A stretch of 64,000 nucleotides of DNA, taken from the NCBI GenBank assembly GCA_900319105.1, contig ONND01000010.1, positions 1-64,000 of the forward strand. The letters are read 5' to 3'. The position numbers were made by a program, and so were the translations under genes. Shown here in pieces: positions 43,927-52,857 of the stretch; the first letter of the stretch is position 1; the number at the start of each line of letters is the position of its first letter. Under the pieces are notes generated by a model that saw nothing but the letters and a program-made list of their open reading frames with translations, searched no databases and was not told the DNA's origin. Source of the stretch: an uncultured Bacteroidales bacterium. GTDB taxonomy: Bacteria > Bacteroidota > Bacteroidia > Bacteroidales > Paludibacteraceae.

Positions 43927-45118
43927 TATGACTCCTATTTTTCAAAACTACCTCACTCAAAACGACATCAACGGCTATCTGACTGCCCTGCATAAAGAAG
44001 CCGAAAACGGAGATGCCGGTTCACTACGAATCTTACTCTACCTATCCGTAATGGTATCCGAGGTGGAGGATGCGATGGACTACGTCGATAAACTCATGAA
44101 TATCGAAGACGACTATGTCTTTGCCGTATGGCCATATCTGTCCGCCGCCATCAACGAACTGAACGAGGAGCTCGGTACGTGTGACGACGACGAGAAGTAC
44201 AAATACGCCCTCGGGGCGAAGTTCAAGACTGCCCTCAACACCGGCGACATGGAGTATGAGAAAGAGCATCCCGATTTCAAGTCCCCCTTCCGGCTCTTTG
44301 GCGACAAAATCATTATTTTGCAGCGCGCGTACCTTAATCATGTAGGCAAGCAGACCTATCCCGTGATAGACGACAGCGTGGCGATGAAGCCCTGCGCGCC
44401 GAAGGAGAAGATTGACTACTGGTACAGCCTGTACCGCCGTAGTGACTGCTCGGCAAACCAGGAGACTATTTATAACGACGCCAAACCTTATGCCGAGCAG
44501 GGTGACCCCGATGCGATGCTTGTAGTAGGTTACCTGCTCGCCCACGGCATAGAGACCAAATACGACAGCCCGCGCGTTATTATCCTTCGCGCCAACCCGA
44601 ATTTTGCGCTGCCATTCCTCCGCCGCGCCGCAGACGCCGGACGACCGCTCGCCTGCTCCGAGACGGCTTTCATCCTATATGACCAAGCCAAAGAGCATCC
44701 CGAATACAGAGAACTCGCGGACCAATATCTGGAGAAAGGTGCTTCCTTGAAAGACAAGAACTCACTCCTCAAACTCTTCAACTACTATGAGGACAAAGAC
44801 GATGCCAAAGCTTTTGCGTACCTCGTTCCCCTCGCCGAAGTGTATGACACGCATGAGTACGACCTTGAGCTCGCCTATTGGTACGAGAAAGGCCGCGGCT
44901 GCGAGAAGGACGAGAAGAAGGCCTTCGAGCTCGTCGAATATGTATGGAAGAACTCCTCCGCCAGCCCTTACGACAGCAGTCAGGAGGATTCCGTCAGTAT
45001 GCTCTGCCGCTATCTGCGCGAAGGTATCGGATGCGAGAAAGACCCTGAGCGCGCAGAAAAAATCGCCCGTTGGTACCAAGATGACGAAGACCGGATGTTG
45101 GAAATGCTAACCAGGTAA
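43922..45118 (+). CDS. Sel1-like repeat protein
   Basis: 398 residues, no signal peptide, strongly acidic. Helical Sel1/TPR-like repeats are visible through the C-terminal 220 residues (GDPDAMLVVGYLLAHG, LAYWYEKGRGCEKDEKKAFELV, LREGIGCEKDPERAEKIARWY in parts). The N-terminal 170 residues are helical and less repetitive. Such proteins act as protein-interaction scaffolds and are often found beside toxin or immunity genes. The stop is the first part of a heptamer array that holds the next start. Confidence 0.85.
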   Translation: MNMTPIFQNYLTQNDINGYLTALHKEAENGDAGSLRILLYLSVMVSEVEDAMDYVDKLMNIEDDYVFAVWPYLSAAINELNEELGTCDDDEKYKYALGAKFKTALNTGDMEYEKEHPDFKSPFRLFGDKIIILQRAYLNHVGKQTYPVIDDSVAMKPCAPKEKIDYWYSLYRRSDCSANQETIYNDAKPYAEQGDPDAMLVVGYLLAHGIETKYDSPRVIILRANPNFALPFLRRAADAGRPLACSETAFILYDQAKEHPEYRELADQYLEKGASLKDKNSLLKLFNYYEDKDDAKAFAYLVPLAEVYDTHEYDLELAYWYEKGRGCEKDEKKAFELVEYVWKNSSASPYDSSQEDSVSMLCRYLREGIGCEKDPERAEKIARWYQDDEDRMLEMLTR

Positions 45119-45137
45119 TTGAGAATTGAGAATTATG
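45117..45137. repeat. 7-bp tandem array at Sel1/helical-paralog junction
   Basis: AATTGAG, AATTGAG, AATTATG. The last unit ends with the ATG start (45135-45137); the Sel1 stop overlaps the first. Confidence 0.87.
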
Positions 45138-45587
45138 GAAACACTACAATCTACTCCCGAGGCATTAGAGAAATATGCCAGGATCTGCTATGACTATTGC
45201 GAGAAAGCCCAAAAGATTCTGCAAGAACAAGACGACCCCAGCCCCATTACCGGCTGGGCGCGCGAAGTGATTGTCTATGCCAAGCACCTCGGACAGTTCG
45301 AGCACATGCTGGGAGCTGCGTACGTCGTCACGCGCGATATGGCGGAGTGCCTCTTCGACCATCCGCGCCTCTTGCTCGAACTCAAAGAGACCGAGCTGGA
45401 GATCCTGGAATATATAGAGGCTGTCGAGCACCATGATCTGGAAATCACCGATGACCTCCGTGCAGAGATAAACACCCTCTGCCATAATATACAGGCCGCA
45501 GATGAAGGACGATGGGAGGTCATTGACGAACAACTCGGTGATGACGAGCCCGAAGACGATGACGGACGCTACGACGCTTGGGCGTAG
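45135..45587 (+). CDS. Acidic helical protein, paralog 1
   Basis: 150 residues of unknown function, all-alpha, rich in Glu/Asp with an Asp/Glu run at the C-terminus. It shares a scaffold with the protein at 48082-48678: LEKYARIC near the start, DPSPIT..AREV, DHPRL.LELK, then DLRAEI and NIQAADEGRW. This makes the two genes paralogs on either side of the large repeat protein. Start ATG 45135 from the array; an upstream TTG is less likely. No catalytic motif seen. Confidence 0.75.
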   Translation: METLQSTPEALEKYARICYDYCEKAQKILQEQDDPSPITGWAREVIVYAKHLGQFEHMLGAAYVVTRDMAECLFDHPRLLLELKETELEILEYIEAVEHHDLEITDDLRAEINTLCHNIQAADEGRWEVIDEQLGDDEPEDDDGRYDAWA

Positions 45588-45592
45588 GGAAT

Positions 45593-45620
45593 GTGAAAAA
45601 TGAAAAGTGAAAAATGAAAA
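45593..45620. repeat. 7-bp tandem array before the large exported gene
   Basis: GTGAAAA, ATGAAAA, GTGAAAA, ATGAAAA, contiguous, ending 16 bases before the ATG at 45637. Confidence 0.92.
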
Positions 45621-45636
45621 AACGAAAGGCATAGTT

Positions 45637-48075
45637 ATGAAAAAGACAATCATCCTGCTTACATTAGCAATGACTGCGCTTACAGCCTACGCGCAGACCT
45701 ATCTCATTGAGGCACTCAAACCTGCGGAAGAAAATCGCATCAAAATCATCTCTTCCAAAGTGGGGTTGAATGATTTTGACGCCCAGCGTATTGCGCATAT
45801 CTATCATGTCAACACTACGCTGGTCATCCGAGGTGCGGCACACGGGCTCATCGGTTCCGACGACCACGGATATGTGACCTATAACCTCAAGGGGGAGTAC
45901 TCCAAACTCACTTTCTGGTTAGGACCCACTTCGCGTGCAGGCGGCACTACCGCCAAAACACTGCTCACTATTACGGCGGACGGCAAGCGGATATTTGACC
46001 AGCCCGTCTTCAATTACGACCCGCCGCGGTTCGTCACCCTCGATGTGAAGGGCGTGGACGAGATCAAGTTCAAAGTGCTGGTAGGAGAGATAGACTTGGC
46101 GCTCGCCTACGCCCAGCTATGGAAAGAAGGAGCGAATATAGTGCAACCCAAACTGCCGGTGAACTATCCGCAAGGCAGACTCAAACTGGTGGAACAACTC
46201 ATCCCTTATTATACCAGCGGGCAGATACAGACTATCCAACCGAAGGACAAAGCGCCCAACTCGCTGGAGGAGTACCCCAACGTCGAGGAGAAAATCAGCA
46301 TGGCCCGTCATGAGTTCACCAGCGGCCTTCAGTTCACCTCGGACCAGAAACTCATCGGCAATCCGTCCTACTACTCCTATTTCTGGCTGGGCAAGCGCTA
46401 CGAGAAACTATCCTTCATCGTCGGTCCGCGTGACAACCAGAGTTCCAACACCTCCGCCTGGCTCGTCATCTACGGCGACAAGAAAAAGATTCTCTATGAG
46501 GAGATTGTACGCCAGACCGACCTGCCGCGACAAGTCGTCGTCGATGTCAAGGGACAGGAGAGCGTCTGTTTCTCCTGCGAACTGCGCTCCAGTGACTTCC
46601 TCGGCTCTATCACCTTCGGCGCGGTGGATATATATGCGTATCCTGCCGGAGACAGTTCCGTACCGCAGGAGGGATTGGCTAATATCAATAAAGAACAGGT
46701 CGCCAAACTCAAATCGCCGGCATCTCTTATGACCAATATCCTACCGTACTCCGTAAGAGGCGTGGCGAAAGCAAAGAACACCCTCTTTACCGGCGAGTCG
46801 TCTTATATCACTTTCTCCATGGGAGGCGAGAAATTCTCCGAGGGGCTGATACTGGCCTCGGGTGCCACTTTATTCGACGATAATATAGACGCTTACGCCA
46901 CCTTCGACCTCGCGGGCGAATTCGACTACATATCCTTCTATGCCGGTATGCTCACCAACAGGCGTGTGCTGGAAGATGACAGGCTCCGTATCTATGCAGA
47001 CAATCAACTCATCTTCGACACGGTGATTCATTGCACCTGGCCGAACCAATACTTCGAGGTGCCAATCCATAAATGCCGCTCGCTGCGTTTCGCCAAGCCC
47101 GGCAACAAGAAACAAAAACAATGTTTCATCGGTGTGGGAGATATAGCCCTCTACCGCGGCAAACCGGTCAAGAACGACCTTTTCTACCACGAATATCCTG
47201 ACTTCCCGGAGGAAGCAGACCTCATTGACCTCTGCCAGCGACCGTATTTCCACTACGTGGGACGGTATCTCTCCTCACTCACCAACTTCGATTTCAACGA
47301 CTGCTTCAAACCCGGCGGCACCAAACGGGACTGCTTCAATATGAAAGACGGTTCTCAAATCTGCAAAGGCGTCATGCTTGAAGCAAACGTGCCGCTCGCG
47401 TTCGAGGATATTACCATGACAGACGCAGCCATCATGTTCCTCGTTGGAGCGGGATCAGCGCTCAGCCAGAGCGATATGGCAGCTTATACAGGAACCACTG
47501 CAGGTGCAGGGCTGGCAGGAGACTTGGCTGTTCTCAAACTCATCAATCCCGACAACAAAGGGCAAGCATCTGTAGTCGCCTTCAATCCTTACGGAGAATA
47601 CCAGAGCTGCACCTTCTCTATCGCCAACAAAGCGGAGTACTGGGACGAAGTGGACAAACTTGTTAACCTCGGCGAACGCAAAGACCATCCGTTCCGCCTC
47701 AATGTCATCGCCGACCAGCGTCTAGTCAAGCAGATCGAACTGACCAACCGCATGGAGCCGCAGACCTTCACCGTCCCGATCAATAACTGCCGTTCGCTCG
47801 TCTTCTGGCTCGAGCCCGGGGACACCCGTTCCGGTCAGTTCGTGCTTTATGACATGAAGGTCAGCAAGAGGCCCTATACGCCTGTCAAACAATGCTGGGA
47901 AGTGACCTTCGAGAAAGGCGGTGCCAAACAGACTATCTATGGCTGGCTCACCGAGCAGGAGGTATTGGAGAACATCGCGGAGATGCGTGCCGATACCTCG
48001 ATCAGCAAGATCTCTTACCGTCCCGCTAATGTGTCCGACCGCGATGCATGTGAGAAACTATTTGACCAACAATAA
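45637..48075 (+). CDS. Large exported protein with four NPCBM-like beta domains
   Basis: 812 residues with signal peptide (MKKTIILLTLAMTALTAYAQ). Four segments share a pattern of the form Y.T..L.GEY..L.FW.G: near residues 77 (YVTYNLKGEYSKLTFWLGP), 245, 418 and 645. Each is followed by a strand with an IYGD/ITADGK-type turn and a D/E-rich -VVDVKG-like strand. This resembles NPCBM-type carbohydrate-binding jellyrolls, but I only infer the fold. A short C-terminal helical domain ends the chain. Start ATG 45637 is preferred to 45607, which lies in the array. It is flanked by the two helical paralogs. Confidence 0.78.
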   Translation: MKKTIILLTLAMTALTAYAQTYLIEALKPAEENRIKIISSKVGLNDFDAQRIAHIYHVNTTLVIRGAAHGLIGSDDHGYVTYNLKGEYSKLTFWLGPTSRAGGTTAKTLLTITADGKRIFDQPVFNYDPPRFVTLDVKGVDEIKFKVLVGEIDLALAYAQLWKEGANIVQPKLPVNYPQGRLKLVEQLIPYYTSGQIQTIQPKDKAPNSLEEYPNVEEKISMARHEFTSGLQFTSDQKLIGNPSYYSYFWLGKRYEKLSFIVGPRDNQSSNTSAWLVIYGDKKKILYEEIVRQTDLPRQVVVDVKGQESVCFSCELRSSDFLGSITFGAVDIYAYPAGDSSVPQEGLANINKEQVAKLKSPASLMTNILPYSVRGVAKAKNTLFTGESSYITFSMGGEKFSEGLILASGATLFDDNIDAYATFDLAGEFDYISFYAGMLTNRRVLEDDRLRIYADNQLIFDTVIHCTWPNQYFEVPIHKCRSLRFAKPGNKKQKQCFIGVGDIALYRGKPVKNDLFYHEYPDFPEEADLIDLCQRPYFHYVGRYLSSLTNFDFNDCFKPGGTKRDCFNMKDGSQICKGVMLEANVPLAFEDITMTDAAIMFLVGAGSALSQSDMAAYTGTTAGAGLAGDLAVLKLINPDNKGQASVVAFNPYGEYQSCTFSIANKAEYWDEVDKLVNLGERKDHPFRLNVIADQRLVKQIELTNRMEPQTFTVPINNCRSLVFWLEPGDTRSGQFVLYDMKVSKRPYTPVKQCWEVTFEKGGAKQTIYGWLTEQEVLENIAEMRADTSISKISYRPANVSDRDACEKLFDQQ

Positions 48076-48081
48076 TGCCTT

Positions 48082-48678
48082 ATGGAAACCCAATTGGATA
48101 AATATGCTCGTCTGTGCAACGAGTTCCCCAGCCAAGCCGAACAGATCGTGCAGAACCAGGAAGATCCTACTCCTATCACCCTCATGGCAAGGGAGGTGTT
48201 AGATGAGATTCGTGCGTACCAAGACGGCACGGAAGGGTGGGAGTATCTATGTGTAGCCGCAATGCGTATGGCAGACTGGCTGACTGACCATCCCCGGCTG
48301 GCGTTGCAACTCAAGCAAGCAGCATTGGAGAGGATGCAGCAGGTGGAACATCTTCTGGATGACGAGGATTGCGAGTTGCGCGAGAACCTCCGGAAGCAGG
48401 CCGAGACGCTCCGTGCGAACATACAGGCGGCGGATGAAAAACGATGGGATGATATTATCCTGTCCGGACATCTCAAGCATGACCCCGTCGAGTGGACGCA
48501 GGCCTATGAAGAGCTCATTGATGACGCAGAGAAAGAGGTGTATGAGCACCTGAAAGATGTACCGCGCGGTATGGGTTTCTGCTTTGCCTATTGGGCCGCC
48601 AAACGCGATGCGCTCGTTAAACGCGGCATCGAATGGAAAAGCCCCGCAAGAATGAACCCCGGGGTGCTGTTTGACTAA
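48082..48678 (+). CDS. Acidic helical protein, paralog 2, with C-terminal extension
   Basis: 198 residues. The N-terminal 130 residues are paralogous to the 150-residue protein at 45135-45587 (LDKYARLC, DPTPITLMAREV, DHPRLALQLK, NIQAADEKRW). The extra C-terminal part has VPRGMGFCFAYWAAKRDALV and KSPARMNPGVLFD. I recall this tail from small Bacteroidetes proteins next to toxin/immunity or Sel1 genes; that recollection is not a database result. Probably cytosolic. Six bases after the large gene. Confidence 0.75.
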   Translation: METQLDKYARLCNEFPSQAEQIVQNQEDPTPITLMAREVLDEIRAYQDGTEGWEYLCVAAMRMADWLTDHPRLALQLKQAALERMQQVEHLLDDEDCELRENLRKQAETLRANIQAADEKRWDDIILSGHLKHDPVEWTQAYEELIDDAEKEVYEHLKDVPRGMGFCFAYWAAKRDALVKRGIEWKSPARMNPGVLFD

Positions 48679-48693
48679 TCATCCCCCTTTCAT

Positions 48694-48728
48694 CTTTAGA
48701 CTTTAAACTTTCAACTTTCAACTATCAT
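48694..48728. repeat. 7-bp tandem array between the last two cluster genes
   Basis: CTTTAGA, CTTTAAA, CTTTCAA, CTTTCAA, CTATCAT, ending at the base before the ATG (48729). Confidence 0.92.
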
Positions 48729-49052
48729 ATGCCTACCATTCATGTAACCGGCTACGTGGTCTCTTCTGACCCGGGCATCCGCAATTTCTCGTCCTATCAA
48801 GGTACCGTCGATACAGCCGGCCTCGCGCCCGGCATGGACGTCGAGCGTCTGGCAATCACCGACTCTTGGTGGAGAAGCGAAGTGGGGCGTAAGTTCGCGG
48901 AATTGCAGTTCATCGAACTCCGCGAGAACGGCATCCTCTTCCAATACGGAGCGAATGCGATCTTTGTCGAGTTCGGAAAAAGCAAGAAGATCGCTGAAGT
49001 TGGCCTCAGTTACGCCTATGGCGAACTCTACATCGAAGTGAAGAACGACTAA
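48729..49052 (+). CDS. Small beta-rich protein of unknown function
   Basis: 107 residues, no signal peptide, mostly predicted beta strands (IHVTGYVVSSDPG, FAELQFIELRENGILFQYG, IFVEFGKSKKIAEVGL). Last gene of the cluster, converging on the amidase gene with no space between the stops (49052/49053). No family recognised; the size fits a small OB- or immunity-like fold but nothing specific supports one. Confidence 0.65.
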   Translation: MPTIHVTGYVVSSDPGIRNFSSYQGTVDTAGLAPGMDVERLAITDSWWRSEVGRKFAELQFIELRENGILFQYGANAIFVEFGKSKKIAEVGLSYAYGELYIEVKND

Positions 49053-51407
49053 CTACTTCTCCAAGAGCCAATTGATAGATCGGCGGTAGAGTTGATCGAA
49101 ATCGAGCGCTGCCTCAATCGGGAAGCCAAAGACGAGAGTTCTTCGGTTTTCTGATGCGGAGGTCCCTCCGGGTAGGAATGCGACAGCAGCGGGCACACGC
49201 ATATCTTCGTACGCCGCCCATCGGATAGCCTCTTTCTCCGGCTTCAATCCCTGCGGATTGGCGGTGAAGAGATGGGCGTCGTTGGGCGCGAGGGAGAGAT
49301 GGAAACGTGGCGAAGGAACCCGTCCTCCGGGCGTTAACGGTTGTGCCGGCGAAGGGTTAAGACGTACCTTACCGCTACGCGTGGCATGCGCCGCGTAATA
49401 CGAGGCATGGAGGGTTCGTTTCGCCCATGCCGGATCGATTGCATCGAAATGGTCTGTACTGAGCAGCAGTCGTCCTCCGGCGGCTACATGGCTCTCGATG
49501 AAGCGCATGGCGGCATCCGAGAGCGGACGGCGTTGACGACCGCAGATGAAATCGAGGAGTATTGGCTGTTGGCTATTAGCTATTGGCTGTTGGTCAGTGA
49601 GCATACCGGCTGTACAGGAGACATAAGAGAGGTTCATCTGTCGCAGGACGCCGCCGTGCTGGGCAGACCAGTCATGGGTATTACCGACAGTGAACTGTCC
49701 CGCATGATCGCGATAGCACGATCCCCATCCGCAGTTATCATCATTGAGCCATAGATCTGTACGGAGGAAATTCCATTGCTCGCCGATATAGGCGCAGGAG
49801 AAATAGTCCTCGCAGGCATAACTGCCCGGCACGATCCCAGCGTAGGTACTATCCGCAAACCAGTCCGGACCATACACGTCGTTGAAAGCATCCACGATAA
49901 GGACCGGCTTCGCCTGCTGGCTGTTAGCTGTTGGCTGTTGGCTATTAGCGGACAGATAGGCGCTGATGGTAGGCGAGGGGAGGGAGAGACCGCCGTCATT
50001 GCCTGCTACCACATAATAGTCGTACTTCACGCCGGGCTGGAGTTGCAGTTTCAAAGAGGTGGCTTTCTCGACCTGCTGTACATCCCACTCGCCTTCGTCT
50101 GCACGGATATAAACCATGTAATACGAAGGGGTTGCGCTCTGCTCCAATGAATCCAGACAAGGCTTCCATTCCATCACCGCGTTGGAGTTTTGGTCCGTTG
50201 TGTTTGTGATCCGGATGCCGAGATCCTGTACCGGCAGAGGTTGCACGATCGCATTTGCTCCATTGATGTATCGCAGGATGCCCTTATAGACAGCCCTCGC
50301 TGCGACGAACCGGAAATGCGGGTCGAGACCGTAGCGCATATCCGCCATGTTCTTATGGCTGAGCAGCTCGAGGATGATACTCGGCACAACAGGCACGCGG
50401 CTCTCGCAGTAGTTAGCTTCCTTGAGTTGGCGTCTCGTCCATTCGGGCGCCAGGGTACGCAGGTCACTGGTCAGTTGGGTCTGGATCCAGTCGGCAAGGT
50501 TACGATTGGTCTTCTCCCGATCGCGTCCGTCGCGTAGGGTGAGGTGTCCGTCATCGTCCTTGGCAGTGTAGATAACGAGCGTGCCGACGATCGTCGAGTC
50601 ATCGCCGCTATCGAGTCCGTCCGTGTGGAGGGCTACGCATAGATCCACGGGTTGATCCAAGGCATTGATCCACATAGCCCGACATTTCATGTCGTCCTTG
50701 TATTCATCCCCTTCGTATAGATCCCATAAGGTCGAATCTACGCCCTGTGTCTGCAGCCAATAGCGTGCTCCTTCGGTCCATTGCGGCATACCGGATCGTC
50801 CGGGCTGCTGATTATCCAGTCCGGCACGCGGCATCAGTACCGTTGCGCCGGCGTTCTCTAACATCTGCTGCACTCGGCGTACGTACTCACGGCTATAGAG
50901 GTCTTCCACCGTGGTCCAGAGGGTTGCCCGCTGCCAGATCCACTCGTCCCGGTCGCGGTTGTAATATAGCCCATGGGAGGGATAGAGCACGATCGTGCGC
51001 TCCGTGAGGTCAGAACACTTATCCCTGCCGCATTTGCCGGGCGCCTTGATCCCCTCACGTGCACACTCCGTGATGAGGGTTGAGATATCGGTATTGGCGC
51101 TGAAGATGGTCACCTTGCCGTTCTCATGACCAAGCACCCAGCGGCTGACTTTCTGCTTGAGAGTGGTGAGGCTCTCCGGCGTCCAGCGGTAGTCCCGCAG
51201 GGTGGTATTGGTATAAAGGGTGATCCGGTCTCCGTTCACGCGCATGTTCTTTACCCTCACGGTCGGTGACCATAGGGTAGAGAAACCGGTATAGGCCATC
51301 AGCGAGTCGCCTAACTCCTTCATCCCGATTTGGGCGTAGGCAGGACCAAAGAGCGCTTCGCTCAAGGACAATAGACAAAAGACAATAATGAACTTAGAAA
51401 TCCGCAT
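49053..51407 (-). CDS. Exported N-acetylmuramoyl-L-alanine amidase-like / Fn3 protein
   Basis: 784 residues; signal peptide ends near PAYAQ. The Amidase_3-type fold (about 125-375) includes IVLYPSHGLYYNRD (first metal His region), HTDGLDSGDDS (second His) and SIILELLSHKN (Glu). An Fn3 domain (about 395-475) and a C-terminal beta/alpha domain with PVLIVDAFNDVYGPDWF follow, as in Bacteroidales proteins named xanthan lyase or golvesin-like. Probably acts on peptidoglycan in the periplasm. Heptamer arrays encode residues 486-497 and 605-616 (ANSQQP repeats) and part of the signal peptide. The start overlaps the upstream gene by 14 bases. Confidence 0.82.
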   Translation of the reverse strand: MRISKFIIVFCLLSLSEALFGPAYAQIGMKELGDSLMAYTGFSTLWSPTVRVKNMRVNGDRITLYTNTTLRDYRWTPESLTTLKQKVSRWVLGHENGKVTIFSANTDISTLITECAREGIKAPGKCGRDKCSDLTERTIVLYPSHGLYYNRDRDEWIWQRATLWTTVEDLYSREYVRRVQQMLENAGATVLMPRAGLDNQQPGRSGMPQWTEGARYWLQTQGVDSTLWDLYEGDEYKDDMKCRAMWINALDQPVDLCVALHTDGLDSGDDSTIVGTLVIYTAKDDDGHLTLRDGRDREKTNRNLADWIQTQLTSDLRTLAPEWTRRQLKEANYCESRVPVVPSIILELLSHKNMADMRYGLDPHFRFVAARAVYKGILRYINGANAIVQPLPVQDLGIRITNTTDQNSNAVMEWKPCLDSLEQSATPSYYMVYIRADEGEWDVQQVEKATSLKLQLQPGVKYDYYVVAGNDGGLSLPSPTISAYLSANSQQPTANSQQAKPVLIVDAFNDVYGPDWFADSTYAGIVPGSYACEDYFSCAYIGEQWNFLRTDLWLNDDNCGWGSCYRDHAGQFTVGNTHDWSAQHGGVLRQMNLSYVSCTAGMLTDQQPIANSQQPILLDFICGRQRRPLSDAAMRFIESHVAAGGRLLLSTDHFDAIDPAWAKRTLHASYYAAHATRSGKVRLNPSPAQPLTPGGRVPSPRFHLSLAPNDAHLFTANPQGLKPEKEAIRWAAYEDMRVPAAVAFLPGGTSASENRRTLVFGFPIEAALDFDQLYRRSINWLLEK
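49561..49595. repeat. 7-bp tandem array inside amidase gene (1)
   Basis: ATTGGCT, GTTGGCT, ATTAGCT, ATTGGCT, GTTGGTC: 35 bp, translated as DQQPIANSQQPI. Confidence 0.93.
49916..49950. repeat. 7-bp tandem array inside amidase gene (2)
   Basis: GCTGGCT, GTTAGCT, GTTGGCT, GTTGGCT, ATTAGCG: same word family as the other array in this gene, 321 bp away. Confidence 0.93.
51365..51385. repeat. 7-bp tandem array in amidase signal peptide
   Basis: AGGACAA, TAGACAA, AAGACAA. In the coding (minus) direction it gives the hydrophobic run VFCLLSLS. Confidence 0.8.
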
Positions 51408-51957
51408 CGCTCATGTCGCTATGTGCCTTCTGATTCTTGCTGACTGCATCCTCATAGGACTTGAGCAGATCGGCTGCCATCTTAGGCTGGTATCCTTCGG
51501 TGATGTCATAGTCCTTGGCGTCGTTCTCCTTGAAGACTACACGCACCTTGATGATCGCAATGTTGCTCTTGAGATGGTCAATGACCTCCTGGGTAACCTC
51601 ATATTCGGTCTCTGTCCAGTACTTGGTGATGGTCTCACGGGCCACTTTCTCCGTATTCTTGTACTTCTTCACGTCCGAGCCGGCGGCACGGTTCAGGCGC
51701 ACGGCTTTGCCATCCGCAAAGCGGATGAGAATACGGGAGGCATCGGTGAACTCGTTGTAAGCGTTCGTGTTGACGGTCTTGACGATGAGGGTCGTGATGT
51801 CCTGACCGTTCACATGATCCTGACAAAACGCAATCTGAGGCTTGAGGTTTTTGTTCACCGAACCATCTACATGAATAAACTTACCGCGCTCAGCGGCATT
51901 CAGACTCATTGTTGCAGCTACCAAAAGAGCTGCCAATACAGAAAATACCTTTTTCAT
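51394..51957 (-). CDS. Small exported protein of unknown function
   Basis: 187 residues with a clear signal peptide (LAALLVAATMSLNA). The mature part is beta-rich at first (ITTLIVKTVNTNAYNEF, ILIRFADGKAVRLNR) and helical at the end. No family recognised. It lies between the TraB-like gene and the amidase gene in a minus-strand run of exported proteins, seven bases after the former. Confidence 0.75.
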   Translation of the reverse strand: MKKVFSVLAALLVAATMSLNAAERGKFIHVDGSVNKNLKPQIAFCQDHVNGQDITTLIVKTVNTNAYNEFTDASRILIRFADGKAVRLNRAAGSDVKKYKNTEKVARETITKYWTETEYEVTQEVIDHLKSNIAIIKVRVVFKENDAKDYDITEGYQPKMAADLLKSYEDAVSKNQKAHSDMSDADF

Positions 51958-51963
51958 TGTTGT

Positions 51964-52857
51964 TTATATTTTGATTTTAAATTTACGATTGACGGGCCGT
52001 ACGCGGTACCCGGCTTTACGGAGTTGCTCAATCAGCCCTTTGTCTCCGCCAATATAGATGGCGTTGAGGGTGATGAAGGCTCCGCCTTTGGCGATGTGTG
52101 GCGCAAGGCGTTTGACCCATTGTTCATTGCGCTGACAAAAGACCTTGTAATCCGAGAAGGAGATCGACGAGGTGTTATTCGGTCCTTCTACCTGGAAGGC
52201 TATATCGGTGAGTTGTCCATTGCGGTACAGATCGCGAATAGCGCGTTCCTGCTTGACCTCGTTCTCGGGGTACTCCATGACCTTGAGCAGCTCCTTGCAT
52301 TGCCAGTGGAAAGGCTCGCGGTCAAAGAGCATATACATTGTCTCGCCGATATTATCCAGTCCGATGACGGGAATATTCCTCTCGGCTGCTACCTGCTCGA
52401 AGAAAGTCTCCATCGATCGCTGCTCGTTATAGTGCAACCAAATCTTCATCAATTCGGTTCGATAGAGCTCCGTGAGGTACGAGGGTTTCATGCGGCATAG
52501 TTGTTCAAAAGTCATGCCCAGAGTAACGCGAAGGCTGTTGTCGATAAACGTATACTCCTTTTCGCTATAGAAATTGCTCAGTTTAACAGAGTCGGGCAGG
52601 AGAGCAGCTTTGCGCAATGCAGCGATTGCTTCGTAGTCCTGCATCGCAAATTCCGTGACTACTTTTTTGCACTTCCCGAAGCACTTGAATACATTCGGAA
52701 TGGTGTCTAAAAAACTCATATCCACGTACCGGTTTGTCGCCAGAAGATACGATTTGCCCTTACTGGACTTGCCGCTGATCTCGTAGAGAACCTGAGCGGA
52801 TGTACAAAGGTACAAAGTACAAAGTACAAAGGTTACTATGTATCGGAAGGGTCTCAT
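51964..52857 (-). CDS. TraB/GumN family protein, catalytically degenerate
   Basis: 297 residues, exported. The TraB/GumN (Tiki/PrgY-related) fold is clear: VLYEISGKSSKGKSYLLATNRY, the long helical middle, FCQRNEQWVKRLAPHI and GGDKGLIEQLRKAGYRV. The hallmark GT.H motif reads ATNR and the later GA.H motif reads NAIY, so both metal-binding His residues of the metalloprotease family are missing. Hence it is probably not an active protease. The signal-peptide core is encoded by a TACAAAG array. It overlaps the TPR gene by four bases. Confidence 0.85.
   Translation of the reverse strand: MRPFRYIVTFVLCTLYLCTSAQVLYEISGKSSKGKSYLLATNRYVDMSFLDTIPNVFKCFGKCKKVVTEFAMQDYEAIAALRKAALLPDSVKLSNFYSEKEYTFIDNSLRVTLGMTFEQLCRMKPSYLTELYRTELMKIWLHYNEQRSMETFFEQVAAERNIPVIGLDNIGETMYMLFDREPFHWQCKELLKVMEYPENEVKQERAIRDLYRNGQLTDIAFQVEGPNNTSSISFSDYKVFCQRNEQWVKRLAPHIAKGGAFITLNAIYIGGDKGLIEQLRKAGYRVRPVNRKFKIKI
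52803..52831. repeat. 7-bp tandem array in TraB-like signal peptide
   Basis: TACAAAG four times with one extra G. It codes on the minus strand for the hydrophobic run FVLCTLYLC. Confidence 0.92.
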
